From: CAADGY01 sp900696665
Lineage (GTDB): Bacteria > Acidobacteriota > Terriglobia > Bryobacterales > Bryobacteraceae
Length of the DNA stretch: 5,091 nucleotides
Assembly (NCBI GenBank): GCA_035063885.1
Contig: JAPSFM010000188.1
Location: 1 to 5,091 of the forward strand
Direction of reading: 5' to 3'
Positions 1 through 5,060 of the stretch are shown here, in pieces (positions within the stretch are counted from its first letter, which is position 1; every line of letters starts with the position of its first letter). A program made the position numbers and the translations under genes. Below the pieces are notes generated by a model that was given only the letters and a program-made list of their open reading frames with translations, did not search any database and was not told the DNA's origin.

Positions 1-96
1 GCGGACCAGAAGCTTTTGCTCCGGCAACTTGGCGTCAACCTGCCAAGCCATCTCCAACTCAATCGCGAATGTAGTGTAGACTCGGTAACCGCCTAA
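1..96 (+). CDS. C-terminal tail of an unidentified protein, possibly a transposase (5' truncated by window)
   Basis: The first frame is open from base 1 and ends at TAA 94-96, giving 31 residues that include the stretch LLLRQLGVNLPSHLQL. A helical Leu-rich segment followed by LGVxLP and a short polar tail resembles the extreme C-termini of some DDE transposases (for example of the IS4/IS1634 kind). This is an impression from a very short piece, not a family assignment. Position supports it weakly: the piece is followed by non-coding, less GC-rich DNA that ends where a sigma-like gene on the other strand breaks off, as expected at the edge of an inserted element. The start and any catalytic residues lie outside the window. 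Confidence 0.35.
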   Translation, partial: ADQKLLLRQLGVNLPSHLQLNRECSVDSVTA

Positions 97-118
97 ACCT
101 GTTTTCAATGGCTTAGGC
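91..118. repeat. Imperfect inverted repeat (hairpin) at the stop codon of the left-edge gene
   Basis: Arms GCCTAAACC (91-99) and GGCTTAGGC (110-118) pair over nine positions with one mismatch, around a 10-base loop (100-109). The left arm contains the TAA stop of the preceding frame. No T-run follows (the next bases are CGGATTTCG), so it is not a classical intrinsic terminator. It could still be a weak transcription or mRNA end, or part of an element terminus. Confidence 0.3.
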
Positions 119-257
119 CGGATTTCGTCCCTGTGGTGACGAACTTGGGGTAACTCCCGTGGATGCAAATACGAATCTTCTCCCTTGCGAATCTCCTGCT
201 ATCTCATTGAGCTACTTAAGCATCGGGCCGACTGTGCGAAGTTCCTGGGTGTTCACC
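119..257. other. Gene-free stretch, possible remnant of an inserted element
   Basis: Nothing here looks coding on either strand. The stretch is less GC-rich than the leftward genes to its right. On the minus strand the sigma-like frame loses family resemblance near 257 and stops at 216, so the junction between foreign DNA and the interrupted gene is placed roughly at 250-260. I could not find a convincing terminal inverted repeat or target duplication. Confidence 0.3.
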
Positions 258-425
258 GCGCCCCGACTGGTAGTGGCGGCTGCGCTTCAGGTAGTCGAGC
301 AGCAAGTCCTGGCGCAGATCGTCCCAGTCGGAGCGAGGGAAACCGAAGGATGCGACGAGTTGGCTGGCGCGAATCCCGGCCTGCTGGAGAGCGAAGGGAT
401 CGATAGTGGTAGCGGCGGGCGTCAC
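216..425 (-). pseudogene. Truncated sigma-70-like protein (N-terminal region 2-like stub)
   Basis: This 69-residue frame starts with GTG at 425, with a GGGGGT stretch just upstream. Residues about 29-48 (FPRSDWDDLRQDLLLDYLKR) resemble the start of sigma-70 region 2 in ECF-like or phage-type sigma factors, where an acidic helix containing D-D-L-x-Q-[DE] is followed by a hydrophobic-basic helix. In such proteins the next segment is usually FDPxRG followed by an aromatic-rich helix. Here HYQSGRGEH begins similarly, but it then turns into an unrelated tail and stops. Region 2.3/2.4 and the region 4 helix-turn-helix are absent, so promoter recognition is not expected. The start overlaps the stop of the upstream gene as GTGA, so the gene was translationally coupled as the last member of the leftward operon. 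It is probably a remnant cut by the DNA to its left. A short functional protein is possible but less likely. Confidence 0.5.
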
Positions 426-763
426 GACAGCACCCCCGCCGGCACAGCCTCGACGATCATCCGGAACGGCAGCCCATGCCGGACCTCGATTCGCTCGATG
501 GTTCCGTCCTCCAGCCGTGTGACCTGTTCGAAGAACCGCTCAATCGGACGCCGCAAGGCAAAGTCGCTGAGCCGCGATTCTGGGCGCGGGCCATCATCGG
601 AATCGAGCTTCACTTCGACGAAGACACGTGGCGCAGGGCTGAACTGCGGCTCGCCGTTGCGGATCTCCAGTTCTTCTATCCGGCCAAAGTTAATCGTCTG
701 AAACAGCCGAACGAGCCGCGCGCGCTCCGGCGAAAGGTCATGTAATGCGGTCGGGCGGATCAT
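422..763 (-). CDS. Hypothetical 113-aa protein with internal duplication of a GxIExxExRxGxP motif
   Basis: The function is unknown. ATG at 763 overlaps the TGA of the upstream gene (ATGA, 760-763), and GGGGGAGAG lies about 6 bases before it, a good ribosome binding site. The protein is soluble with no signal or membrane segment. Two copies of one motif are visible: residues 27-39 (GRIEELEIRNGEP) and 87-99 (GTIERIEVRHGLP), each preceded by an amphipathic helix (LVRLFQTINF; IERFFEQVTRL). This suggests two similar helix plus beta-hairpin units of about 25 residues, separated by a charged linker (50-70). The protein has the feel of a small conserved hypothetical that travels with sigma-like genes in accessory regions, but I cannot name a family. 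Its end overlaps the next gene by 4 bases (GTGA), so all three leftward genes should be co-translated. Confidence 0.8.
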   Translation of the reverse strand: MIRPTALHDLSPERARLVRLFQTINFGRIEELEIRNGEPQFSPAPRVFVEVKLDSDDGPRPESRLSDFALRRPIERFFEQVTRLEDGTIERIEVRHGLPFRMIVEAVPAGVLS

Positions 764-1098
764 GCGGCGCTCTCCCCCATCCGGCCGCGGTTACGCGCCA
801 GGAATTCATCAACGGCGGGGTGAGTCCGCGGCGGCCGAACGGCGGTCGGCTCAAACTCCTCGCGCCCGGTCGCGCCACTCAGGTTGCGGAGCAGCCGGAC
901 GCGGATCCGGTCGAGCCGCTTCATGACAGTCCAGAGGATGTCGTCGTCGAGGTTGTAGATGGCGGCGGCGGAGCCGACCAACAAGGCAATGTCGTCAAAG
1001 GAGTCGCGGATCAGGGCCTCGTGCGCCGCAGCGATCGCCGGCGGCGCCTTGGTGGCGTCCTCATTCCGCTTCGGAGGGTTCGTAGCAGGTGAAGTCAT
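760..1098 (-). CDS. Hypothetical 112-aa alpha-helical protein, first gene of the leftward operon
   Basis: I do not recognise a family. Start choice: ATG at 1098 has AGGG (1110-1107) eight bases upstream. The frame can be extended to a GTG at 1134, but that codon lies inside the 1122-1135 dyad and has only a poor ribosome binding site, so the shorter form (112 aa) is preferred over the 124-aa one. The first 20 residues are polar and Pro/Lys-rich. Residues about 20-72 look helical and carry the hydrophobic run ALLVGSAAAIY followed by an acidic patch (NLDDDILW) and a basic helix (MKRLDRIRVRLLRNL). The C-terminus is Pro/Arg-rich, then a short helix (VDEFLARNRGRM). The acidic-then-basic helical arrangement could suit a small adaptor or protein-binding role, but this is speculation. 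Its stop overlaps the next gene as ATGA. Confidence 0.72.
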   Translation of the reverse strand: MTSPATNPPKRNEDATKAPPAIAAAHEALIRDSFDDIALLVGSAAAIYNLDDDILWTVMKRLDRIRVRLLRNLSGATGREEFEPTAVRPPRTHPAVDEFLARNRGRMGESAA

Positions 1099-1121
1099 TT
1101 CGGTTTCCCTGCTACCCTTCC

Positions 1122-1135
1122 TGTGAACTTTCACA
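1122..1135. promoter_or_regulatory. TGTGAA/TTCACA dyad, candidate operator of the leftward operon
   Basis: TGTGAACTTTCACA is a perfect 6-base inverted repeat with a 2-base centre. It sits 23 bases upstream of the preferred ATG (1098) of the first leftward gene and close to its ribosome binding site. A bound repressor there could block transcription or early elongation. The half-site TGTGA matches the CRP/FNR superfamily type, but the TGTGA-TCACA gap is 4 bases instead of CRP's 6, so a CRP site is not claimed. Confidence 0.35.
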
Positions 1136-1238
1136 TTCCGGAGCCGCCGGCGACCGATGGGGCCGCTATGTATGTGAAAAGGCGGGTGAAGATTTTCGCT
1201 CTCGGCTCAACTTTTTTCCTCCGGACCGCTCGCTGAAA

Positions 1239-1253
1239 TTGTGAAGCTCACAA
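1239..1253. promoter_or_regulatory. TTGTGA/TCACAA dyad, second candidate operator in the divergent region
   Basis: TTGTGAAGCTCACAA is a perfect 6-base inverted repeat around a 3-base centre (AGC). It shares the TGTGA/TCACA half-sites of the dyad at 1122-1135, and a half-site TGTGAA lies between them at 1173-1178. Recurrence of one half-site in a divergent promoter region suggests a shared regulator, although the spacers (4 and 3 bases between TGTGA and TCACA) differ, which weakens the case. Confidence 0.38.
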
Positions 1254-1373
1254 ATGCGTGTCCTTGCCTTAGGAGATTTCCACAGGCGTGCACAGCCATC
1301 ACCCTGGCAAGCACTTCATCCTGAGTGCCATCAAGCGATTGACTCGTGGAAAATGTTCGCCTTCTATTCGCCA

Positions 1374-1382
1374 TGCTAAAAT
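1374..1382 (+). promoter_or_regulatory. Candidate extended -10 promoter for the two-gene unit
   Basis: TGCTAAAAT has the TG-N motif followed by TAAAAT, matching TATAAT at five of six bases. No good -35 is correctly spaced: TTGACT at 1339-1344 is too far upstream at 29 bases from the TG. An extended -10 can work without one. Transcription would start near 1389, giving a leader of about 105 bases before ATG 1495. This also argues against the in-frame GTG at 1288 as the true start. Confidence 0.3.
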
Positions 1383-1470
1383 CGAATCTCATGTTAATCA
1401 CCACGGACTCTCCAGGCCGGTCCCCCCAGGCCCCAGCAGCTATGTAAAACGCTTGCTCGGGTACTGCTGG

Positions 1471-1488
1471 CCTCGGTCCATCCAGAGG
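1471..1488 (+). promoter_or_regulatory. RNA hairpin masking the ribosome binding site of the 389-aa gene
   Basis: The binding site AGAGGA (1484-1489) lies 5 bases before ATG 1495. Bases CCTCGG (1471-1476) can pair with CC (1482-1483) and GAGG (1485-1488), with A1484 bulged and a 5-base loop TCCAT (1477-1481). The GAGG core of the binding site would be closed in the stem, which could lower or control translation of the first gene and, by coupling, of the second. The stem is short, so it may be chance. Confidence 0.35.
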
Positions 1489-1494
1489 ATCGGT

Positions 1495-2664
1495 ATGCCC
1501 ATGCACTTCACCCCCAAAGCGTTTCTGCGGCACGTGCCAAACGGACTGTTGCAGGACTACTTCGCGAAGCGAAGCCAACTTCAAGAAATCCAGTGGGACC
1601 AGCTCTCCGAGACGGGCATCGAGGCTGTCCACGACGCCATCCTTCAATTGCCGGAGGCGCAGGTTCACGAGATCTGCAGCCATTTCCGCGCGGTGTGGGA
1701 GATGGCGGCCCGCGAGTACACTCCCTGGCTGATCCAGGTCGCGCGCGAGCACGGCGTCGACCTCACAGCTGCGGTGCAGAAACAATCGAACGCCTACGAG
1801 CGCGCCTTCCGGGTTTTCCTCGAACATCCTGCGATCTTCGAGGAAGCGAAGGCACTGGCGCACTGGGAGAGCTTGCCGCGCCGGTCAACCGAGAAGCGAA
1901 ACGGGATGCCGAAGATGGCGCCGGCCATCAACGAACTCACCCTCGAACAGTTTGCCGCGACGGTCTCGCGGTATTACCAGGAGGCTCAAGGACGCGGCGA
2001 GCACTGCAAGGTCGAGCACTTCGTCCGCTCCGGGCACATCGACTTCTTGTTCGCCTATCCCGCCGACTACTCCGACACAATGATCTGCTACGAGGACGAC
2101 GGCAACTTCGCTCGCAAGGAGTGGAAGCCGGCTTTCGAGGTCGTGGTCATGTTCGACCGCAACACCGGCACCGCGGAACTCTATGCGGAGGGCAACGCAG
2201 AGGTCCGCGAGAACCTGGCCGGCATCTTCGCGCGCACCATCCTGGGCGTCGACGAGATCCCCAAGCGCGTTCCGAAGCCGCCCTACGACCTGCAGCCACT
2301 GCTGAATCCCCACTTCCGTTTCCCGACACGTCCGGAAGACAAGATCCTGCACATCCGCCTCAAGTCGATCCGGCTTCAGAAGTGGAACGACGACGGACGC
2401 ATTATCTTCGACGCCGGCGGCCGTAACTCCCGCAAGAGCGCCCTCGATCTTGTGGCCGAGGCCCTCAATGAGGCCAGGTTGCCGCGCGACAAGTTCCGCG
2501 TCACGCAGGCAGCCTTCCAGGCGGTGTTCGAGAACGGGCGGAAGCGGCCGAAGACCGTGAATTTCACCATTACGCATCCTGCCGGTTGCTCTCTCCGCGA
2601 CAGCGACGAAGACCTGATTCTCCGCCGTTGCCTCCGCGACTGGGGGATCGCAAACGATGAGTGA
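1495..2664 (+). CDS. Conserved-looking hypothetical protein, 389 aa, first gene of the two-gene unit
   Basis: The function is unknown. ATG 1495 was chosen because AGAGGA sits 5 bases upstream and protein-like sequence begins there; ATG 1501 is a near alternative, and GTG 1288 would add 69 unconvincing residues. No signal peptide or membrane segment is seen, so it is probably cytoplasmic. The N-terminal part (residues 1-125) is mostly helical and opens with FLRHVPNGLLQDYFAKR. A more beta-rich part follows: CKVEHFVRSGHIDFLFAYPADY (residues 171-192), then WKPAFEVVVMFDRNTGTAELYA (210-231), reading as paired strands with a turn, and a YDLQPLLNPHFRFPT block (264-278). The C-terminal part holds VTQAAFQAVFENGRKRPKTVNFTIT (336-360) and ends LRDSDEDLILRRCLRDWGI. 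No nuclease, kinase, P-loop or helicase motif was found. From memory, similar hypotheticals occur beside a partner like the next gene. It overlaps that gene by 8 bases, so the two are probably translated together and may form a complex. Confidence 0.85.
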   Translation: MPMHFTPKAFLRHVPNGLLQDYFAKRSQLQEIQWDQLSETGIEAVHDAILQLPEAQVHEICSHFRAVWEMAAREYTPWLIQVAREHGVDLTAAVQKQSNAYERAFRVFLEHPAIFEEAKALAHWESLPRRSTEKRNGMPKMAPAINELTLEQFAATVSRYYQEAQGRGEHCKVEHFVRSGHIDFLFAYPADYSDTMICYEDDGNFARKEWKPAFEVVVMFDRNTGTAELYAEGNAEVRENLAGIFARTILGVDEIPKRVPKPPYDLQPLLNPHFRFPTRPEDKILHIRLKSIRLQKWNDDGRIIFDAGGRNSRKSALDLVAEALNEARLPRDKFRVTQAAFQAVFENGRKRPKTVNFTITHPAGCSLRDSDEDLILRRCLRDWGIANDE

Positions 2665-4108
2665 TCTGCTCCGCGAACTCTGGTCACGCGCCGAGTGCGA
2701 GGAGCCCGTCTTTTCGGCGGAGGAAATCGAGTGGGCTCCGCCCGGGCAGTTCGAACTGCTCGGCAGCCTTGGTTTGCTGAAGGAAACGGACCGGGCAACG
2801 TGGGCCCACTGCGAAGCGTGTGGCGACGGTCATGTCGAGGAGATTGTCTGGGTCCAGAACGCGACTACAGGTAGGCCGACGCCGTTCGTTCCGTGCCCGG
2901 AAAACGGAGGCGTCTCCATTTCGATCGAGCGCCTCCGCCGCTGGGCCATCGACCTCGATGCGATCGCCCAGGCGGTACGTGGCGCGCTCGATCTGATTGG
3001 CAATGACTCCGTCCTGTTGCCGGGGCGTGTCTGGTTTCTCGGCCGCCGCCATGTGGCAGGGCGGTTCCGGGACTTCTTCTTCGTCGTCGGCGCCGCCCGC
3101 GACGATGCGCACACCCTTGGGAACCGATGTCGCCAGGTCGAGGATGCTCCTTCGCCGGTCATCCTGGTTCCCAGCCAGACGCCATCCGAACGAAAGGCGC
3201 CGGCCTTCCGCCTCGCCGACTTGGCAGCGATCACGGACGGCCAAGTTGTCGTGGACCTCGACTACCTCGCAGACGCGCTGCCTCGTGAGGGAAATGCCAC
3301 AACGGCGAAGACGATGTCCAGCTTCCCGGTCCCGGCAGACGCGACATGGGCCGAACTCAGTCTGGTGGTCCGGGAGCACACCCTCGTGGCGCGCCTCCGA
3401 AACCAGGAACAGGAGTTCACCTTTGAAGATGTCGGCCTGTCCGGAACAAACGACCGGCTGTGGCAGTTGCTTTGCGCCCTCGCGCGCCTGGGTGGCGAAA
3501 CTCCACATCGAAGCCAGTCAGGGTCCGCGAAGGATGCAACCACGTTTCGGAAGCAGGTCAGCGACCTCCGCCAGCGCCTTTCGACAGTGTTCCCGATCGA
3601 TGGCGAACCGATTCGCGCGGTGCACGGCACCGGAAGCTACCGGTGCTTGTTCCAGATCAGCTTGGATCGTGCTGACGGATTTCCGGTGCAACCGGAGCGG
3701 TGGGACGAATGCCGATTCACCGAGCTTCCCGATGGCCGAATCGCCATTTCCGTTCGAACCAAGGAGGTCTTCGCCGCCAGAACCATCTCCGGAGAGACGG
3801 CGCGTCGCACCGACATGGAGGCGGCGGAGCGCACTGGCGTCCGAACGGAGGAGTATGACCTGCGTGCGCTCGGCTTGGCCGACCAAATCGGCCGTCCCAC
3901 GGGAGAGGGCCGCGTTCTACTGGAATTCCTCCGCAATCGTGGAAAGCTACAAAGGCGAGGCGACGATAAGTACCTGCTGCGCCTCGCCAATCGCCTGAGC
4001 GCCTGGATGGGTATCCATTCCTCCCCCTTCCAGTTCACATTCAGCCGGACTCTCTGGAGCACTCTGTTTGAATCCTCAAGCCATCACTCGGGTGCGACAA
4101 CTGCATGA
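2657..4108 (+). CDS. Predicted DNA-binding hypothetical protein, 483 aa: Cys/His cluster plus OmpR-type winged helix
   Basis: ATG 2657 lies inside the end of the upstream gene, with GGGGGA (2642-2647) nine bases before it. Residues 1-45 are helical and end FELLGSLGLLKE. Residues 51-85 carry HCEACGDGHV and later FVPCPENGG: C52, C55, H59 and C80 could hold zinc, although a usual fourth Cys after CP is absent (N83). Residues 86-210 hold a mixed helix/strand domain with RVWFLGRRHVAGRFRDFFFV. Residues about 264-335 look like an OmpR/PhoB-type winged helix: a helix LWQLLCALARLGG, then QVSDLRQRLS as the recognition-like helix, then PIRAVHGTGSYRCLF as the wing hairpin. Residues about 416-472 may repeat this plan (VLLEFLRNRG, LANRLSAWMGI, TLWSTLF). 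There is no receiver domain or membrane segment. A DNA-binding or regulatory role inside the two-gene unit is inferred; the target is unknown, and autoregulation through the upstream dyads is possible. The stop is TGA 4106-4108, and no clear terminator follows. Confidence 0.85.
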   Translation: MSDLLRELWSRAECEEPVFSAEEIEWAPPGQFELLGSLGLLKETDRATWAHCEACGDGHVEEIVWVQNATTGRPTPFVPCPENGGVSISIERLRRWAIDLDAIAQAVRGALDLIGNDSVLLPGRVWFLGRRHVAGRFRDFFFVVGAARDDAHTLGNRCRQVEDAPSPVILVPSQTPSERKAPAFRLADLAAITDGQVVVDLDYLADALPREGNATTAKTMSSFPVPADATWAELSLVVREHTLVARLRNQEQEFTFEDVGLSGTNDRLWQLLCALARLGGETPHRSQSGSAKDATTFRKQVSDLRQRLSTVFPIDGEPIRAVHGTGSYRCLFQISLDRADGFPVQPERWDECRFTELPDGRIAISVRTKEVFAARTISGETARRTDMEAAERTGVRTEEYDLRALGLADQIGRPTGEGRVLLEFLRNRGKLQRRGDDKYLLRLANRLSAWMGIHSSPFQFTFSRTLWSTLFESSSHHSGATTA

Positions 4109-4249
4109 GATTCTTCGATGTTTCGGGTGCCCGTTCCTTCCTGCCAGGGTACGATAGAAGCTCGGTGTAACAAGCAGTGCTTCGAATGGCGACGAGACCG
4201 CTGGACCCCTCTCGACGTTTGCTTCATTGATGCTAGAGGACGGGCGCAA

Positions 4250-4999
4250 ATGATAGTTCCAATCCGGATTCATGGGCGAGACCTTAAGCCATACAAGGCA
4301 ATCACCGCCCCATTGTTGGGTACACGAGCGGTTCTCACCAGTAGTCCGTGGGGGTTCGTTTCCCTCTGGTTGAAGCGTGAGAAAAAACATGAGGCACTGT
4401 TCTATTGGGACCAGGCCCGCGAGTTCCACAACGCGGCATCAGGGATGCCGATCCAGGCATCGCCCCTCCTGCACTACTACTCCTTCATGAACGCATGCAA
4501 GGCTCTTCTGAAAGCAAAGGCAATTCCATTTGATGAGCACCACGGGTTGAGAGCGCACAACATGCGCGGACAGACTAGCAAGATAACGCTCTCAAATGAA
4601 GGAGTGCGCATCATGAATCGTGGAATTTACGCGGCCTTATCCGCTTATCTTGGAGAGACTGAGACATCCCAGACGCATAGCCTCCAGGAATTGTTTTTCA
4701 ACCTTCCGTACATTCATCGGACCTACTGTTTGACTTTTAAGAATCAGTCGGACATGTTTATTCCTCTAACGGATTGCGCATACGTTTTTGAAACAACCAC
4801 GAAGCAAGCGTTTTTCAGGGCCCACCTATCGAGAGACTTCGCGAGCAAGCGAGTATTGAACCGAATCCCGCCGAGCTTTGTTCCCGATCCACAAGGAGGC
4901 ACTGGGAGAGCTATTCGTTCAGTGAACTCGGTGCAAATCTCCAGACGTAATCCGAGTAGTCAAGCGGACATGTCACCGCCGGTGCAAAAATCCCCATAG
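4250..4999 (+). CDS. YaaC-like protein, C-terminus replaced by insertion-element sequence
   Basis: The encoded 249 residues resemble the YaaC family (named after Bacillus subtilis YaaC, about 315 aa, function unknown). Supporting blocks are AVLTSSPWGFVSLWLKRE (residues 27-44), EALFYWDQAREFHNAA (48-63), SPLLHYYSFMNACKALL (71-87) and FDEHHGL (94-100). The last two form the typical YYSxxNxxKALL...HGL core. ATG 4250 has AGAGGA (4235-4240) nine bases upstream and begins protein-like sequence. An in-frame ATG at 4118 would add 44 residues (293 aa) of unconvincing Cys/Arg-rich sequence. From residue 241 on, the frame reads into the terminus of an IS21-like element and stops at TAG 4997-4999 inside it. 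The protein is therefore truncated and ends in about nine foreign residues, and the rest of the gene may lie beyond the element. Codon use is visibly less GC-rich than in the two genes before it, suggesting separate acquisition. Activity after truncation is uncertain. Confidence 0.6.
   Translation: MIVPIRIHGRDLKPYKAITAPLLGTRAVLTSSPWGFVSLWLKREKKHEALFYWDQAREFHNAASGMPIQASPLLHYYSFMNACKALLKAKAIPFDEHHGLRAHNMRGQTSKITLSNEGVRIMNRGIYAALSAYLGETETSQTHSLQELFFNLPYIHRTYCLTFKNQSDMFIPLTDCAYVFETTTKQAFFRAHLSRDFASKRVLNRIPPSFVPDPQGGTGRAIRSVNSVQISRRNPSSQADMSPPVQKSP
4978..4996 (+). repeat. IS21-like terminal repeat, copy 1
   Basis: GCCGGTGCAAAAATCCCCA matches copy 2 at 5001-5019 in 16 of 19 positions. Multiple such repeats at the element ends are characteristic of IS21-family elements and serve as transposase-binding sites. 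The TAG that ends the truncated YaaC-like frame begins one base after this copy. Confidence 0.65.
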
Positions 5000-5000
5000 T

Positions 5001-5019
5001 GCCGGTTGAAAATTCCCCA
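5001..5019 (+). repeat. IS21-like terminal repeat, copy 2
   Basis: GCCGGTTGAAAATTCCCCA is offset by 23 bases from copy 1 and differs from it at three positions (7, 8 and 13). A period of about two helical turns would place both copies on the same face of the DNA. Confidence 0.65.
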
Positions 5020-5060
5020 GCCCTTGCGAGGTGGTGTATACCCGCATCGACGTCTGACGG

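Larger units (their letters stand above)
1099..1494. other. Divergent intergenic region between the leftward operon and the rightward two-gene unit
   Basis: This 396-base stretch separates divergently oriented genes and should hold both promoters and their control sites. It contains the TGTGA dyads at 1122-1135 and 1239-1253, a lone TGTGAA half-site at 1173-1178, a candidate rightward extended -10 (1374-1382) and a hairpin over the ribosome binding site (1471-1488). A frame in phase with the 389-aa gene is open back to GTG 1288, with AGGAGA at 1271-1276. Its 69 extra residues look non-coding, rich in His, Pro and Arg without clear structure. No convincing -35/-10 pair was seen for the leftward operon. 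Confidence 0.5.

Noticed and set aside
159..745. Open frames on the plus strand across the leftward genes
   Set aside because: They are antisense to three overlapping minus-strand genes with good ribosome binding sites. Their products are Ser/Arg-rich low-complexity sequence typical of GC-rich shadow frames.
1122..1135. Classical CRP binding site
   Set aside because: The half-sites match TGTGA/TCACA, but the spacer is 4 bases instead of 6 (3 in the second dyad), so only a generic dyad is reported.
1288..1494. N-terminal extension of the 389-aa protein from GTG 1288
   Set aside because: AGGAGA at 1271-1276 is present but distant (11 bases), the extra 69 residues look non-coding, and the candidate promoter at 1374-1382 would lie inside them. 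ATG 1495 has a better-placed binding site.
1207..2577. Long minus-strand open frames opposite the 389-aa gene
   Set aside because: They mirror the codon pattern of the plus-strand gene and lack a convincing start, and the plus-strand product has clear protein-like strand and helix patterns.
2997..3998. 333-codon alternative plus-strand frame inside the 483-aa gene
   Set aside because: The translation is dominated by Ser, Arg, Pro and Ala and is out of phase with the frame that shows the winged-helix pattern.
4118..4249. Start of the YaaC-like gene at ATG 4118
   Set aside because: The extra 44 residues are Cys/Arg-rich without family resemblance and no ribosome binding site precedes ATG 4118, whereas ATG 4250 has AGAGGA nine bases upstream.
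4928..4943. Possible third IS21-type repeat (TCGGTGCAAATCTCCA)
   Set aside because: It is partly similar to the repeats at 4978 and 5001 but is two bases shorter in the A-run, lies outside the TGT start and sits in the YaaC-like frame. Probably chance.
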